64,000 nt of DNA, from positions 4,526,001 through 4,590,000 of the forward strand of contig NZ_CP132339.1 of NCBI RefSeq assembly GCF_030944405.1. The letters are read 5' to 3'. The stretch comes from Janthinobacterium sp. J1-1. GTDB lineage: Bacteria > Pseudomonadota > Gammaproteobacteria > Burkholderiales > Burkholderiaceae_D. Of the stretch, positions 53,424 through 61,933 are shown one piece after another. The position numbers and the translations under genes are program-made. Below the pieces are notes generated by a model that saw only the letters and a program-made list of their open reading frames with translations, was not told the DNA's origin and ran no database searches. Numbering within the stretch: the stretch's first letter is position 1; every line of letters starts with the position of its first letter.

Positions 53424-54182
53424 TCACATTTGGCGGAAATGATGCAGATAGCTGCGGCTGACGGGCAATACCTGGCCCCCGCCGCGCAGATGGAGTTCCG
53501 CCGTTTCGTTGAGGCCCCGCACCACTTCGCTGACATGGGCCAGGTTGACGATCACCGAGCGGTGGGTCTGCACGAAACGTTCGGGGTCCAGTTGTTCGGC
53601 CAGCTCGCGTATGCTCTTGCGTATCAGCGCCTCGCCCTCCTCCCACGCCACCAGCGTGTACTTTTCTTCGGCGCGCAGGAAGCGCACCTGCTCGACAGGG
53701 ATCAGCCGCACGCTGGCGCCGACCGATGCCTTGATCCATTGCAAGCGCGCTGGCGGCTGTGCCAGGCGCGCGGCCAGCTGATCAAACATGGCGTCCAGCG
53801 CGCCTGCCGGCGGCGCACTGGTCAGGCGCTGTCGCAAACGGTCGATGGTGTCGGCCAGGCGATCCGCATCGACGGGTTTTACCAGGTAGTCGACGGCGCC
53901 CTGCTCGAACGCCTGTACCGCATATTGTTCATACGCGGTGACGAACACCAACTGGGCGCGGCGCGCCATGGCGCGCGCCACCGCGATGCCGTTTATTCCC
54001 GGCATATGAATATCGAGAAAGACGATCTCCGGCTGGTGCAGCTCGAACAGTTCCAGCGCCTCCTGGCCATTGCGTGCGTCGTCCAGCAGTCGCAGCGCGG
54101 GCCACAGCCTGGCCAGGTGGCTGCGCAAGCGTTCGCGCAGCAGCGGTTCGTCGTCGGCGATCAGCGCCGAAACTGGTTTCAT
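53424..54182 (-). CDS. LytTR-family response regulator
   Basis: A 252-residue regulator: receiver domain with acidic pocket ALIADDEPLLRERL, phospho-Asp in EIVFLDIHMPGINGIAVA and switch Lys in VDYLVKPVDADRL, then a LytTR DNA-binding domain (LRAEEKYTLVAWEEGEALIR, PERFVQTHRSVIVNLAHV). It follows the LytS-type kinase by 10 nt and is surely its partner. Possible targets are the neighbouring DUF2306 gene or the unknown protein downstream, but no LytTR direct repeat was recognised. Confidence 0.93.
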   Translation of the reverse strand: MKPVSALIADDEPLLRERLRSHLARLWPALRLLDDARNGQEALELFELHQPEIVFLDIHMPGINGIAVARAMARRAQLVFVTAYEQYAVQAFEQGAVDYLVKPVDADRLADTIDRLRQRLTSAPPAGALDAMFDQLAARLAQPPARLQWIKASVGASVRLIPVEQVRFLRAEEKYTLVAWEEGEALIRKSIRELAEQLDPERFVQTHRSVIVNLAHVSEVVRGLNETAELHLRGGGQVLPVSRSYLHHFRQM

Positions 54183-54192
54183 GACGGGTTCC

Positions 54193-55272
54193 TCATGCCG
54201 CTAGGGGCGCAGTAAAACACAATTCGGCGCGCATGCCGTGCGGCGCCACTTCATGCAGGACCAGGCGTGCACCGGCCCCATAACAGCCTTGCAGGCGGCT
54301 GCGCAGATTGGCCAGACCCGTGCCGGGCTGGGCGGTTTCGCTCATGCCCACGCCCGTGTCGCTGACCCAGACGGTGATTTCTCCGCTGGCCGCCGCGACG
54401 CTGGCGCCGACCTCGATGCTGCCGCCCTCCAGGGCCGGATCGATGCCGTGGCGCACGGCGTTTTCCACCAGGGTCAGCAAGGCCATGGCAGGAAAACGCA
54501 GGCTGCCGGCCCAGGCGGCGTCAGCCACGGTAAATTGCAGGCGGTCGGGCATGCGCAGGCGCATCAGTTCCAGATAGGCGCGCACCAGCTGCAATTCCGT
54601 CGCCAGCGTGGCATCGGCATCGTGCAGGCGCGGCATGGCGGCGCGCAGGTAGGCAATCAGGTGGCGCAGCACCGGCCCGGCATTGGCCGACCCGGTGGCC
54701 ACCAGTGCTTCCACGTTGGCCAGGGTGTTGAACAGGAAATGCGGCTCGATCTGCGCCTGCAGCAGGCGCAGGCGCGCGTCCACCAGTTCGCGCGCCAGGG
54801 TGTTTTTTTCCAGTTCGGCCTGCAGGCGGTCGGCGCGCTCGCGCTCCTTGCGTTCGCTGCGCATCGCCAGCAGGGAAAACAGCAGGCCGAACAACACGGC
54901 CAGCAGCACCATCAGGAAGTGGCCGACGCGGGTCTGGGTGTCGGCCAGATAGGCGATGAACTGGCCGCGCTGGGTGGCGACCGCCGTCGCCAGCGCCGCC
55001 ACCGGCGCGGCCAGCACCACCGCCAGCAGGCGCGCCGCGCCCAGCGGCAGCCAGCGCGGACGCAGGGCCTCGGCCGCCGCGTAGGCCATCAGCAAGGCGG
55101 CGCCGATAAAGCCGATGCGGCCGAACACGCCCAGGTAGGAGGTACCGCTGAGCAGGTGCAATATCCACGACAGCCCCAGCGTAAATAGGGCCACCACCAG
55201 CACCTGACGCGCGGTGGGCAGCAGCCGGCGCGCGCCAGCGGAAACAGCAGGAGTGGATAGCGGTGGCGTCAT
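54193..55272 (-). CDS. LytS/YehU-type membrane sensor histidine kinase
   Basis: A 359-residue kinase with about four N-terminal membrane helices (VLVVALFTLGLSWILHLLSG, FLMVLLAVLFGLLFSLLAM), a coiled-coil linker (ERERADRLQAELEKNTLARE), the His_kinase domain with LLQAQIEPHFLFNTLANVEA (His in PHFLFN) and a HATPase_c domain (ALLTLVENAVRHGIDPALEG, GTGLANLRSRLQG). The ligand is unknown. It forms a two-gene operon with the LytTR regulator. Confidence 0.92.
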   Translation of the reverse strand: MTPPLSTPAVSAGARRLLPTARQVLVVALFTLGLSWILHLLSGTSYLGVFGRIGFIGAALLMAYAAAEALRPRWLPLGAARLLAVVLAAPVAALATAVATQRGQFIAYLADTQTRVGHFLMVLLAVLFGLLFSLLAMRSERKERERADRLQAELEKNTLARELVDARLRLLQAQIEPHFLFNTLANVEALVATGSANAGPVLRHLIAYLRAAMPRLHDADATLATELQLVRAYLELMRLRMPDRLQFTVADAAWAGSLRFPAMALLTLVENAVRHGIDPALEGGSIEVGASVAAASGEITVWVSDTGVGMSETAQPGTGLANLRSRLQGCYGAGARLVLHEVAPHGMRAELCFTAPLAA

Positions 55273-55406
55273 GCCTACACGATAACCGCTATGCCAGCGT
55301 GGTTCAAGCCCGGAAAACCGCCGTTCGTCGCAGCGATCGCGCGATTGCCCGCATCCTGCCCGGCGCGCGCCTATCTTGATGCCTGCACAACCACCGGGAG
55401 CACTTC

Positions 55407-56234
55407 ATGACATCGATTACTTTCAGCAATACCGGCAATCCCGCCTTGCCGCGCCTGGCCCTGGCCGGCGCCGCTGGCCTGTTCTTTCTTGTCACCGTCG
55501 CCGGCCAGCTGATCTTTGCCGGTTATATCGTCCTGCTGTATGGCGGCCACGCCGCGCGCGGCAATCTGGCGCTCTGGAACCAGGTCATGACGCACGGCCA
55601 TGTGGCGGGCGACGGCGTGGGCAATGCCGCCACCGCCGTGCATTTGCTGCTGGCGGCCATCATCATGCTGGGCGGCGCCCTGCAGTTGCTGCCCCAAGTG
55701 CGCCGCCTGGCGCCGCGCCTGCATCGCTGGAATGGCCGCGTGTATCTCGCCGGCGCCGTGGTGGCCGCCCTGTCCGGGATGTATATGGTGTGGTGGCGCG
55801 GCGCGGTCGGCGATACGGTGCAGCATGTGGGCATCAGCGTCAACGCCGTGCTGGTGCTGCTGTTTGCCGGCCTGGCCCTGCGGCGCGTGCTGCAAGGCGA
55901 TATCGCCGCGCACCGCCGCTGGGCCTCGCGCCTGTTCCTGGCCGTCAGCGGCGTCTGGTTCTTCCGGGTCGGGCTGATGTTCTGGCTGGCCGCGAATGGC
56001 GGGCCGGCCGGTTTCGACCCCGCCACCTTTCGCGGTCCCTTCTTGAGCTTTCTTTCCTGGGCCCAGTATCTGCTGCCGCTGGCCGTGCTGGAGCTGTATC
56101 TGCGCTGCCGCGCGCATGGCGGCGCGCTGGCACACTGGTGCATGGCGCTGCTGCTGGCCAGCTTGAGCCTGGCGATGGCGGCGGGCGTTGCCGTGGCAAC
56201 CATGGGCCTGTGGCTACCGCAACTCGCCCAGTGA
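55407..56234 (+). CDS. DUF2306-type multi-helix membrane protein
   Basis: A 275-residue protein with seven hydrophobic segments (for example GLFFLVTVAGQLIFAGYIVL, LLLAAIIMLGGALQLLPQV, NAVLVLLFAGLALRRVL) and conserved-looking His residues (VMTHGHVAGD, RLHRWNGRVYLAGAVV, IAAHRRWASRLFLA) of the kind that may bind heme. DUF2306 proteins have no established function. It is divergent from the LytS kinase, 134 bp apart, and could be its target. It overlaps the LysR gene tail-to-tail by 21 nt. Confidence 0.78.
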   Translation: MTSITFSNTGNPALPRLALAGAAGLFFLVTVAGQLIFAGYIVLLYGGHAARGNLALWNQVMTHGHVAGDGVGNAATAVHLLLAAIIMLGGALQLLPQVRRLAPRLHRWNGRVYLAGAVVAALSGMYMVWWRGAVGDTVQHVGISVNAVLVLLFAGLALRRVLQGDIAAHRRWASRLFLAVSGVWFFRVGLMFWLAANGGPAGFDPATFRGPFLSFLSWAQYLLPLAVLELYLRCRAHGGALAHWCMALLLASLSLAMAAGVAVATMGLWLPQLAQ

Positions 56235-57155
56235 CTGCTGGCGCCGGATAATGTCCACCAGGGTCCGCAAGGCCGGATGATTATGGCGCCGGCTGCTGTA
56301 ATACATATGGAACGGTTCGCCCCTGGCGGCAAATTCGTCCAGCACCACGCGCAAGCTGCCTTCTGCCAGCTCGGCCGCGATGCGGCTTTCCAGCAGATAA
56401 CCCAGGCCGACCCCGGCCTTGGCGGCGGTGATGGTGGTGGCCGTGTCGTTGATGGTGATCAGGCCCGGCACGCGGATGCCGCGCTTGGCCGGCTTGTGGG
56501 CGCCGCTGCCGCTGGCGCCACTGCTCAGCTCCCAGCGGTAGCTGGAATTGTCTCCCAGCAGCAATTGCAAACAGCTGTGCTGTGCCAGGTCTTCCAGCCG
56601 CCGCGGTACGCCATGGCGTGCCAGGTAGTCGGGCGAACCGGCCACCACCCAGCGCTGCGGTCCCGACAGCGGCACGGCGATCATGTCTTCCGGTACATAG
56701 TCGCCGTAGCGGATGCCGGCGTCATAACCGCCTGCCACGATATCGATGGGCCGGTCTTCCACCACCACGGTCAGTTTCACGTGCGGGCACAGGCGGGCAA
56801 ATTCGGGCAGCGCCGGCGCGATCATCAGGTGGGCCGCGTCGGCGAACACATTGATGCGCAGCTCGCCGAAGCGGCCGGCGCCGGGCGCGTCGATCTCGGC
56901 CAGCGCATGGCCGATGGTATCGAAACCTTCTTCCAGCCGCGCGGCCAGGGCCAGGCCCGTATCGGTCGGCGCCACGGCGCGGCTGGAGCGATTCAGCAGC
57001 TTGGCGCCGAGCCGCTCTTCCAGCCGGCGCATGGCGTGGCTGGCCGCCGACGGCGTCAGGCCCAGCTGGATGGCGGCCGCCTTGAAGCTGCGCGTGCGCA
57101 TAATGGTGAGAAAGACCCGCAGGTCGGCAAGTTCGATACGGTCAAAGACAGACAT
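56214..57155 (-). CDS. LysR-family regulator divergent from the SDR gene
   Basis: A 313-residue LysR protein: HTH in FLTIMRTRSFKAAAIQLGLT and PSAASHAMRRLEERLGAKLL, followed by a PBP2-type effector domain (FGELRINVFADAAHLMIAPA, DIVAGGYDAGIRYGDYVPED). It belongs to the subgroup that often controls nearby short-chain dehydrogenases and aldo-keto reductases. An inverted repeat AAGTGAAT/ATTCACTT occupies the shared promoter region. Confidence 0.92.
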   Translation of the reverse strand: MSVFDRIELADLRVFLTIMRTRSFKAAAIQLGLTPSAASHAMRRLEERLGAKLLNRSSRAVAPTDTGLALAARLEEGFDTIGHALAEIDAPGAGRFGELRINVFADAAHLMIAPALPEFARLCPHVKLTVVVEDRPIDIVAGGYDAGIRYGDYVPEDMIAVPLSGPQRWVVAGSPDYLARHGVPRRLEDLAQHSCLQLLLGDNSSYRWELSSGASGSGAHKPAKRGIRVPGLITINDTATTITAAKAGVGLGYLLESRIAAELAEGSLRVVLDEFAARGEPFHMYYSSRRHNHPALRTLVDIIRRQQSLGELR

Positions 57156-57196
57156 AAGTGAATTTCAGTAATCATTTCAATGAATCAGATTCACTT
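57156..57196. promoter_or_regulatory. Inverted repeat in the LysR/SDR divergent promoter region
   Basis: AAGTGAAT at 57156-57163 is mirrored exactly by ATTCACTT at 57189-57196, with several TTCA/TGAA repeats between. It begins one base from the LysR start codon and lies upstream of the SDR gene, a position suited to an autoregulated LysR operator. Confidence 0.5.
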
Positions 57197-57266
57197 CAAA
57201 TCTTATCATGGCCGCCCTCATCCACAGTACGATGGTGCCCACAACAACATCAACAGCGGAGCGGCA

Positions 57267-58043
57267 ATGAATCCATCAACAAGCATGACCCTGGGCGACC
57301 TGGCCGGCAAGCGCATCCTGATCACGGGCGGCTCGACCGGCATCGGCGCGGCCGTGGTGCTGGGCTTTGCGGCGCAAGGCGCGCGCGTGGTGCTGCACTA
57401 CAACGCCAGCGCGGAGCCGGCCGAGCAGCTGCGCGCGCAGTATCCCGAGCAGATCATCGTGCTGCAGGGCGACCTGGGCGCTGCGGGCGAAGTGGCACGC
57501 GTGGTCGGCGAGGCGGCGCGCCTGCTGGGCGGGCTCGACGGCCTGATCAACAACGCGGGCAGCATGCTGGGCCGCATTCCCACCGTGCAGGCGACGGACG
57601 CGCATTTCGACGAGGTGCTGGACCTGAACGCCAAGTCCGTCTGGCAGGCCAGCATCGCCGCCCATCCGCACCTGAAGGCGGCCGGCGGCGGCTTTATCAT
57701 CAACACCACCTCGATTGCGGCCAGGAATGGCGGCGGTGGCGGCGCCGTGCTGTATGCGGCGGCCAAGAGCTTTGTCAGCAGCCTGACGCGCGGCCAGGCC
57801 AAGGAATTCGTGGCCGACAAGATCCGCGTCAACGCGGTGGCGCCCGGCTTGATCCTGACGCCGTTCCACGTGCGCGACACGCCCGACGCCATGATGGCCG
57901 CGCAAAGCGCCACCATCCCCATGGGCCGCGCCGGCCTGCCGCAGGAATGCGTGGGAGCATTTTTGTTCCTCGCTTCGGAAGCGCTGTCCGGCTATATCAC
58001 CGGGCAGATTATTGAAGTCAACGGCGGCCAGTTAATGCCCTAA
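57267..58043 (+). CDS. SDR-family NAD(P)-dependent oxidoreductase
   Basis: A 258-residue classical short-chain dehydrogenase: cofactor loop GKRILITGGSTGIGAAVVLG, NNAG in LDGLINNAGSMLGR, catalytic Ser in INTTSIAARNGG, Tyr and Lys in VLYAAAKSFVSSL, and the C-terminal LSGYITGQIIEVNGGQLMP. The ATG at 57267 (AGCGGAG upstream) is preferred to an ATG at 57180 because the family begins a few residues before the cofactor loop. It is followed at 17 nt by the aldo-keto reductase. Confidence 0.93.
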   Translation: MNPSTSMTLGDLAGKRILITGGSTGIGAAVVLGFAAQGARVVLHYNASAEPAEQLRAQYPEQIIVLQGDLGAAGEVARVVGEAARLLGGLDGLINNAGSMLGRIPTVQATDAHFDEVLDLNAKSVWQASIAAHPHLKAAGGGFIINTTSIAARNGGGGGAVLYAAAKSFVSSLTRGQAKEFVADKIRVNAVAPGLILTPFHVRDTPDAMMAAQSATIPMGRAGLPQECVGAFLFLASEALSGYITGQIIEVNGGQLMP

Positions 58044-58060
58044 CGATAGAAAGATAAAAC

Positions 58061-59047
58061 ATGAAACAACGCGTATTCGGCCGCACCGGCCACAGCATTT
58101 CCGAAATCGGCTTTGGCGCCTGGGCCATCGGCGGCGCCTGGGGCGACGTCAGCAGCGAGGACGCCAAAGCGGCCCTGCATGCGGCGCTCGACGCCGGCAC
58201 CAGCTTTATCGACACGGCCGACGTCTACGGCGACGGCCGCTCCGAGCGCTTTATTGCCGAAGTGCTCAAGGAACGCGGCGGCGCACGCCCCTATGTGGCC
58301 ACCAAGGCCGGGCGCCGTCTGTCGCCGCACGTGGCGGATGGCTATAACGAAGAAAACCTGGTCGCCTTTGTCGAGCGCTCCCTGGTCAACCTCGACACCG
58401 ATTGCCTGGACCTGGTGCAGCTGCACTGCCCGCCGCCAGACGTGTATTACCGCCCGGAAGTGTTCGACGCCATGGACCGCATGGTCACCGCCGGCAAGAT
58501 CCGCCACTACGGCGTGTCGGTGGAAAAGGTCGAGGAAGCGCTGAAAGCCATCGAATACCCGAACGTGGCGTCTATCCAGATCATCTACAATATTTTCCGC
58601 CAGCGCCCGAACCAGCTGTTTTTCGCGCAGGCGAAAAAGCGCGAGATCGGCGTGATCGTGCGCGTGCCGCTCGCCTCCGGCGTGTTGACGGGCAAGATGA
58701 ACGCCAATACGGCGTTTGCCGCGGACGACCACCGCGCCTTCAACCGCAATGGCGAAGCCTTCGACAAGGGTGAAACCTTTTCCGGCGTGCCATATGAGGT
58801 GGCCCTGGACGTGGTGGAGGAGATTCGCCGTCTGGTGCCGGACAACGCCACGATGGCACAGTTCGCCTTGCGCTGGATCTTGATGGAAGACAGCGTCAGC
58901 ACCGTGATTCCGGGCGCGCGCAATGCGCAGCAAGCCAAGGCCAACAGCGCGGCCAGCGGCCTGCCCGCCTTGAGCCCCGATACCATGGACGCGCTGCGCG
59001 CTCTTTACCAGCATCGCATCGCCCCATTCGTGCATCAGCGCTGGTAA
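58061..59047 (+). CDS. Aldo/keto reductase
   Basis: A 328-residue NADPH-dependent TIM-barrel reductase. It shows the family start VFGRTGHSISEIGFGAWAIG, the catalytic Tyr in FIDTADVYGDGRSERFI, Lys in YVATKAGRRL, His in LDLVQLHCPPPDVYY and the cofactor block VSTVIPGARNAQQAKAN. It lies in a rightward set with SDR, Gfo/Idh/MocA and DJ-1 genes, which suggests sugar or carbonyl-compound metabolism. Confidence 0.93.
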   Translation: MKQRVFGRTGHSISEIGFGAWAIGGAWGDVSSEDAKAALHAALDAGTSFIDTADVYGDGRSERFIAEVLKERGGARPYVATKAGRRLSPHVADGYNEENLVAFVERSLVNLDTDCLDLVQLHCPPPDVYYRPEVFDAMDRMVTAGKIRHYGVSVEKVEEALKAIEYPNVASIQIIYNIFRQRPNQLFFAQAKKREIGVIVRVPLASGVLTGKMNANTAFAADDHRAFNRNGEAFDKGETFSGVPYEVALDVVEEIRRLVPDNATMAQFALRWILMEDSVSTVIPGARNAQQAKANSAASGLPALSPDTMDALRALYQHRIAPFVHQRW

Positions 59048-59089
59048 GATTGCAACTCCTGTGTGACTTAGAAGAAAGAGAAATATTCA

Positions 59090-60016
59090 ATGCCAGCTAT
59101 CAAACTGGGGATTGTCGGCGTCGGCAAGATTGCCACCGACCAGCATCTGCCCGCCATCGCCGCCAACGGCGACTTTCAACTGCTGGCCTCGGCCAGCCGC
59201 AACGCCACCATTCCAGGCTTGCCAGGTTTTACCTCGATCGACGAGATGCTGGCCCAGCAGCCGGACATCGAAGCGGTCGCCCTGTGCATGCCGCCCCAGC
59301 ACCGCTACCAGGCGGCGCGCGCCGCGCTGTTGGCCGGCAAGCATGTATTCATGGAAAAGCCACCCGGCGCCACCCTGTCGGAAGTGGAAGACCTGGACCA
59401 GCTGGCCCGGTCCAAGGGCGTGACCCTGTTCGCCAGCTGGCATTCGCGCCATGCGCCGGCGGTGCAGGTGATCAAGGCTTTCCTGGCCAAGCATGCGCCG
59501 CGCCAGGTGCAGGTGATCTGGAAGGAAGACGTGCGCCACTGGCATCCGGGCCAGGAATGGATCTGGGAAGCGGGCGGCCTGGGCGTGTTCGATCCGGGCA
59601 TCAACGCCCTGTCGATCGTCACTGAAATTTTGCCGAACGCCATGTTCCTCAAATCCGGCGTGCTCGAGTTCCCGGCCAACCGCGACGCGCCGATCGCCGC
59701 CGACCTGCGCTTTACCGACGCCAACGGCCTGGATGTCCATGCCGAATTCGACTGGCGTCAGACCGGCAAGCAAAGCTGGGACATCATCGTCACCACCGAG
59801 GCCGGCGTGCTGCGCATGGCCGATGGCGGCGCGAAACTGTGGCTGGACGACGTGGCGCAGGAACTGGGCGACGAAGGCGAGTACCCTTCCCTGTACCGCC
59901 ATTTCGCCGGCCTGGTGCAGAGCGGCAAATCCGACGTCGACCTGTCGCCGCTGCGCCATGTGGCCGACGCCTTTATGCTGGGCAAGCGCAAGGTGGTCGA
60001 CGCGTTCGAAAGCTGA
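59090..60016 (+). CDS. Gfo/Idh/MocA-family oxidoreductase, galactose-1-dehydrogenase-like
   Basis: A 308-residue NAD(P) enzyme: Rossmann motif IKLGIVGVGKIATDQHLPAI, the family EKP motif in GKHVFMEKPPGATLSEVEDL, and the substrate-side block WIWEAGGLGVFDPGINALSI with conserved Gly/Asp. The WIWEAGG..DPGINAL pattern is that of D-galactose 1-dehydrogenases of the family, which oxidise aldoses at C1. Substrate assignment is an inference. Confidence 0.85.
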   Translation: MPAIKLGIVGVGKIATDQHLPAIAANGDFQLLASASRNATIPGLPGFTSIDEMLAQQPDIEAVALCMPPQHRYQAARAALLAGKHVFMEKPPGATLSEVEDLDQLARSKGVTLFASWHSRHAPAVQVIKAFLAKHAPRQVQVIWKEDVRHWHPGQEWIWEAGGLGVFDPGINALSIVTEILPNAMFLKSGVLEFPANRDAPIAADLRFTDANGLDVHAEFDWRQTGKQSWDIIVTTEAGVLRMADGGAKLWLDDVAQELGDEGEYPSLYRHFAGLVQSGKSDVDLSPLRHVADAFMLGKRKVVDAFES

Positions 60017-60082
60017 TCGCTGCTGACAGGAACTGACGGGCGCGCGGCCTATCATATCAATCTGACTTCACAGGAGATTCAC

Positions 60083-60658
60083 ATGCCGCGCGCCATCACC
60101 ATCCTTACCGAACAATTCGCCGACTGGGAAACCGGTCTGTTCAATGCCACCGCCCGCCTGTATTACAACTTCGACACGCGCTTCGCCACGCCGCAAGGCC
60201 AGCCCGTGCTGTCGTCGGGCGGCATGCTGGTCACGCCGCAGCTGGCCATCGATGACATTGAGCTCGATGGGCTCGATGTGCTGCTGGTATGCGGCGGCCC
60301 GGCCTGGCAAGGCGCGGATGCGCCCGATATCAAGGCCCTGCTGCTCGACGCGCACCGGCGCCAGGTGGTGCTGGCCGGCATCTGCGACGGCACGCGCGTG
60401 CTGGCGCAGGCGGGCGTGCTCGACGAGGTACGCCATACCTCGAATTCGGCCGACAATCTGGCGTCCATCATCACCTATGCCGGTGCGGCGCTGTACCAGG
60501 ACGTGCCGCATGCGGTGGCGGACCGGCGCGTGATCACGGCGCCCGGCACCGCGCCGGTGACATTTACGGCGGCCGTGCTGGCGGCGCTGGGCATCGCCGA
60601 TGATGGCTTGAAGGGTTACCTGGCCTTGCATGCCGCCGAGCACGGCCGGCAAGGATAA
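60083..60658 (+). CDS. DJ-1/PfpI-family protein
   Basis: A 191-residue flavodoxin-like protein with the nucleophile elbow VLAGICDGTRVLAQAGVLDE (Cys) and the preceding acidic strand LDVLLVCGGPAWQGADAPD. Family members act as glyoxalases, amidases or chaperone-like stress proteins. The start MPRAITILTEQFADWE follows an AGGAG site. It is the last gene of the rightward set. Confidence 0.88.
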   Translation: MPRAITILTEQFADWETGLFNATARLYYNFDTRFATPQGQPVLSSGGMLVTPQLAIDDIELDGLDVLLVCGGPAWQGADAPDIKALLLDAHRRQVVLAGICDGTRVLAQAGVLDEVRHTSNSADNLASIITYAGAALYQDVPHAVADRRVITAPGTAPVTFTAAVLAALGIADDGLKGYLALHAAEHGRQG

Positions 60659-60900
60659 GCGCCAAAACTGCCTCAGATCAAGATTTTCGCCCTGTCCACG
60701 CCCCCATTTTCGTGCTTTTGCAGCCGGATCTTGCCATCGGCACTATAATGTCGGCACCGCGTGCGGCGACATTGGCGGCGATAGACGGTAACAATTTCGC
60801 GTCGGGGCCGTTACAATAGGGGTTGACCTACGCAGGATGTCACTTTTTTTGCCAGCAGTTGCCAGCACCTAACCATTTTTTTGACCAGCAAACAAATACT

Positions 60901-61674
60901 ATGAGTTCGATGAATGAAGAGCGCGTCTTAAGCGTGCACCACTGGACGGATACCCTGTTCTCCTTTACGACTACGCGCGATCCTTCGTTGCGTTTCTCGA
61001 ACGGTCATTTCACGATGATCGGCCTGCGCGTCGACGGCAAGCCGCTGCTGCGCGCCTACAGTATCGCCAGCGCCAACTACGAAGAGCACCTGGAGTTTTT
61101 CAGCATCAAGGTACCGGGCGGCCCGCTGACCTCGCGCCTGCAGCACCTGGAAGTGGGCGACACCGTGATCGTCGGCCGCAAGCCGACCGGCACCCTGGTG
61201 TCCGACTACCTGCTGCCAGGCAAGCGCCTGTACATGCTGTCGACCGGCACTGGCCTGGCACCCTTCCTGTCCATCGTGCGCGATCCGGACATCTACGAAC
61301 GCTTCGATCAATTGATCCTCGTGCACGGCGTGCGCCAGGTCGATGAACTGGCTTACCACGACCTGCTGGTCGAGCACCTGCCGAACCACGAGTTCCTGGG
61401 CGAAATGGTGACCGACAAGCTGCGCTACTACCCGACCGTCACCCGCGAAGACTTCCGCAACATGGGCCGCATCACGTCCCTGATCGAAAGCGGCAAGCTG
61501 TTCGAAGACCTGGGCGTGCCTGCGCTGGACCCGGCAGTCGACCGCGTGATGATCTGCGGCAGCTCCGACATGCTGCGCGACCTGAAGGAAATGCTGGAAG
61601 AGCGCGGCTTCAAGGAAGGCAACACCTCCACGCCTGGCGACTTTGTCGTCGAGCGCGCATTCGCCGAGAAGTAA
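60901..61674 (+). CDS. fpr: Ferredoxin--NADP reductase
   Basis: A 257-residue FAD enzyme of the bacterial FPR class. FAD-binding is seen in LLRAYSIASANYEEHLEFFS (RAYS motif) and GGPLTSRLQHLEVGD, NADP-binding in MLSTGTGLAPFLSIVRDPDI and VMICGSSDMLRDLKEMLEER, and the end FVVERAFAEK is typical. The start is the ATG at 60901, because the sequence before it is not family-like. It shuttles electrons between NADPH and ferredoxin or flavodoxin, often in oxidative stress. The 242 bp before it hold a TATAAT at 60744-60749 but no clear -35. Confidence 0.95.
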   Translation: MSSMNEERVLSVHHWTDTLFSFTTTRDPSLRFSNGHFTMIGLRVDGKPLLRAYSIASANYEEHLEFFSIKVPGGPLTSRLQHLEVGDTVIVGRKPTGTLVSDYLLPGKRLYMLSTGTGLAPFLSIVRDPDIYERFDQLILVHGVRQVDELAYHDLLVEHLPNHEFLGEMVTDKLRYYPTVTREDFRNMGRITSLIESGKLFEDLGVPALDPAVDRVMICGSSDMLRDLKEMLEERGFKEGNTSTPGDFVVERAFAEK

Positions 61675-61692
61675 TCTCTCTCCTGCTCCCGG

Positions 61693-61728
61693 GGGCCTGG
61701 CCTTGCCGTACGCGGCAACGCCAGGCCC
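61693..61728 (+). terminator. Strong hairpin after fpr
   Basis: GGGCCTGG at 61693-61700 pairs with CCAGGCCC at 61721-61728, and inner TTGCCG with CGGCAA around a TACG loop. It lies 19 nt after the fpr stop. The following tract (TTGGCGTTT) is only moderately T-rich. Confidence 0.7.
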
Positions 61729-61750
61729 TTGGCGTTTCCAGCGGTGATTT

Positions 61751-61900
61751 ATGCGGAAAAGCGGCGTCAGCAAGTTGATCATCGACGTACGCGCGAATGG
61801 CGGCGGCAATGGCGACATATGGATAGACGGCGTGCTGCCCTACCTGGCGAATCAACATCAGCGCCTGGCCTCGACCTATCGCAAGAAAGTCATCCAAGGG
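61751..61900 (+). pseudogene. Fragment of an S41-type peptidase
   Basis: About 50 residues read RKSGVSKLIIDVRANGGGNG and DIWIDGVLPYLANQ, the core strand of S41 (C-terminal processing protease-like) domains with its DxRxNGGG motif. There is no start, catalytic Ser or remainder of the gene, and the frame then runs into the antisense of the serine hydrolase. It is a gene relic. Confidence 0.55.
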
Positions 61901-61933
61901 CGCTGGTCGACGCCGCCGTGCAGGCCCTGTAGC

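Noticed and set aside
15525..60000. Many long frames antisense to G+C-rich genes, such as those opposite the hybrid kinase and the photolyase
   Set aside because: Long antisense frames are expected at this base composition. The opposite strands carry complete domain sets.
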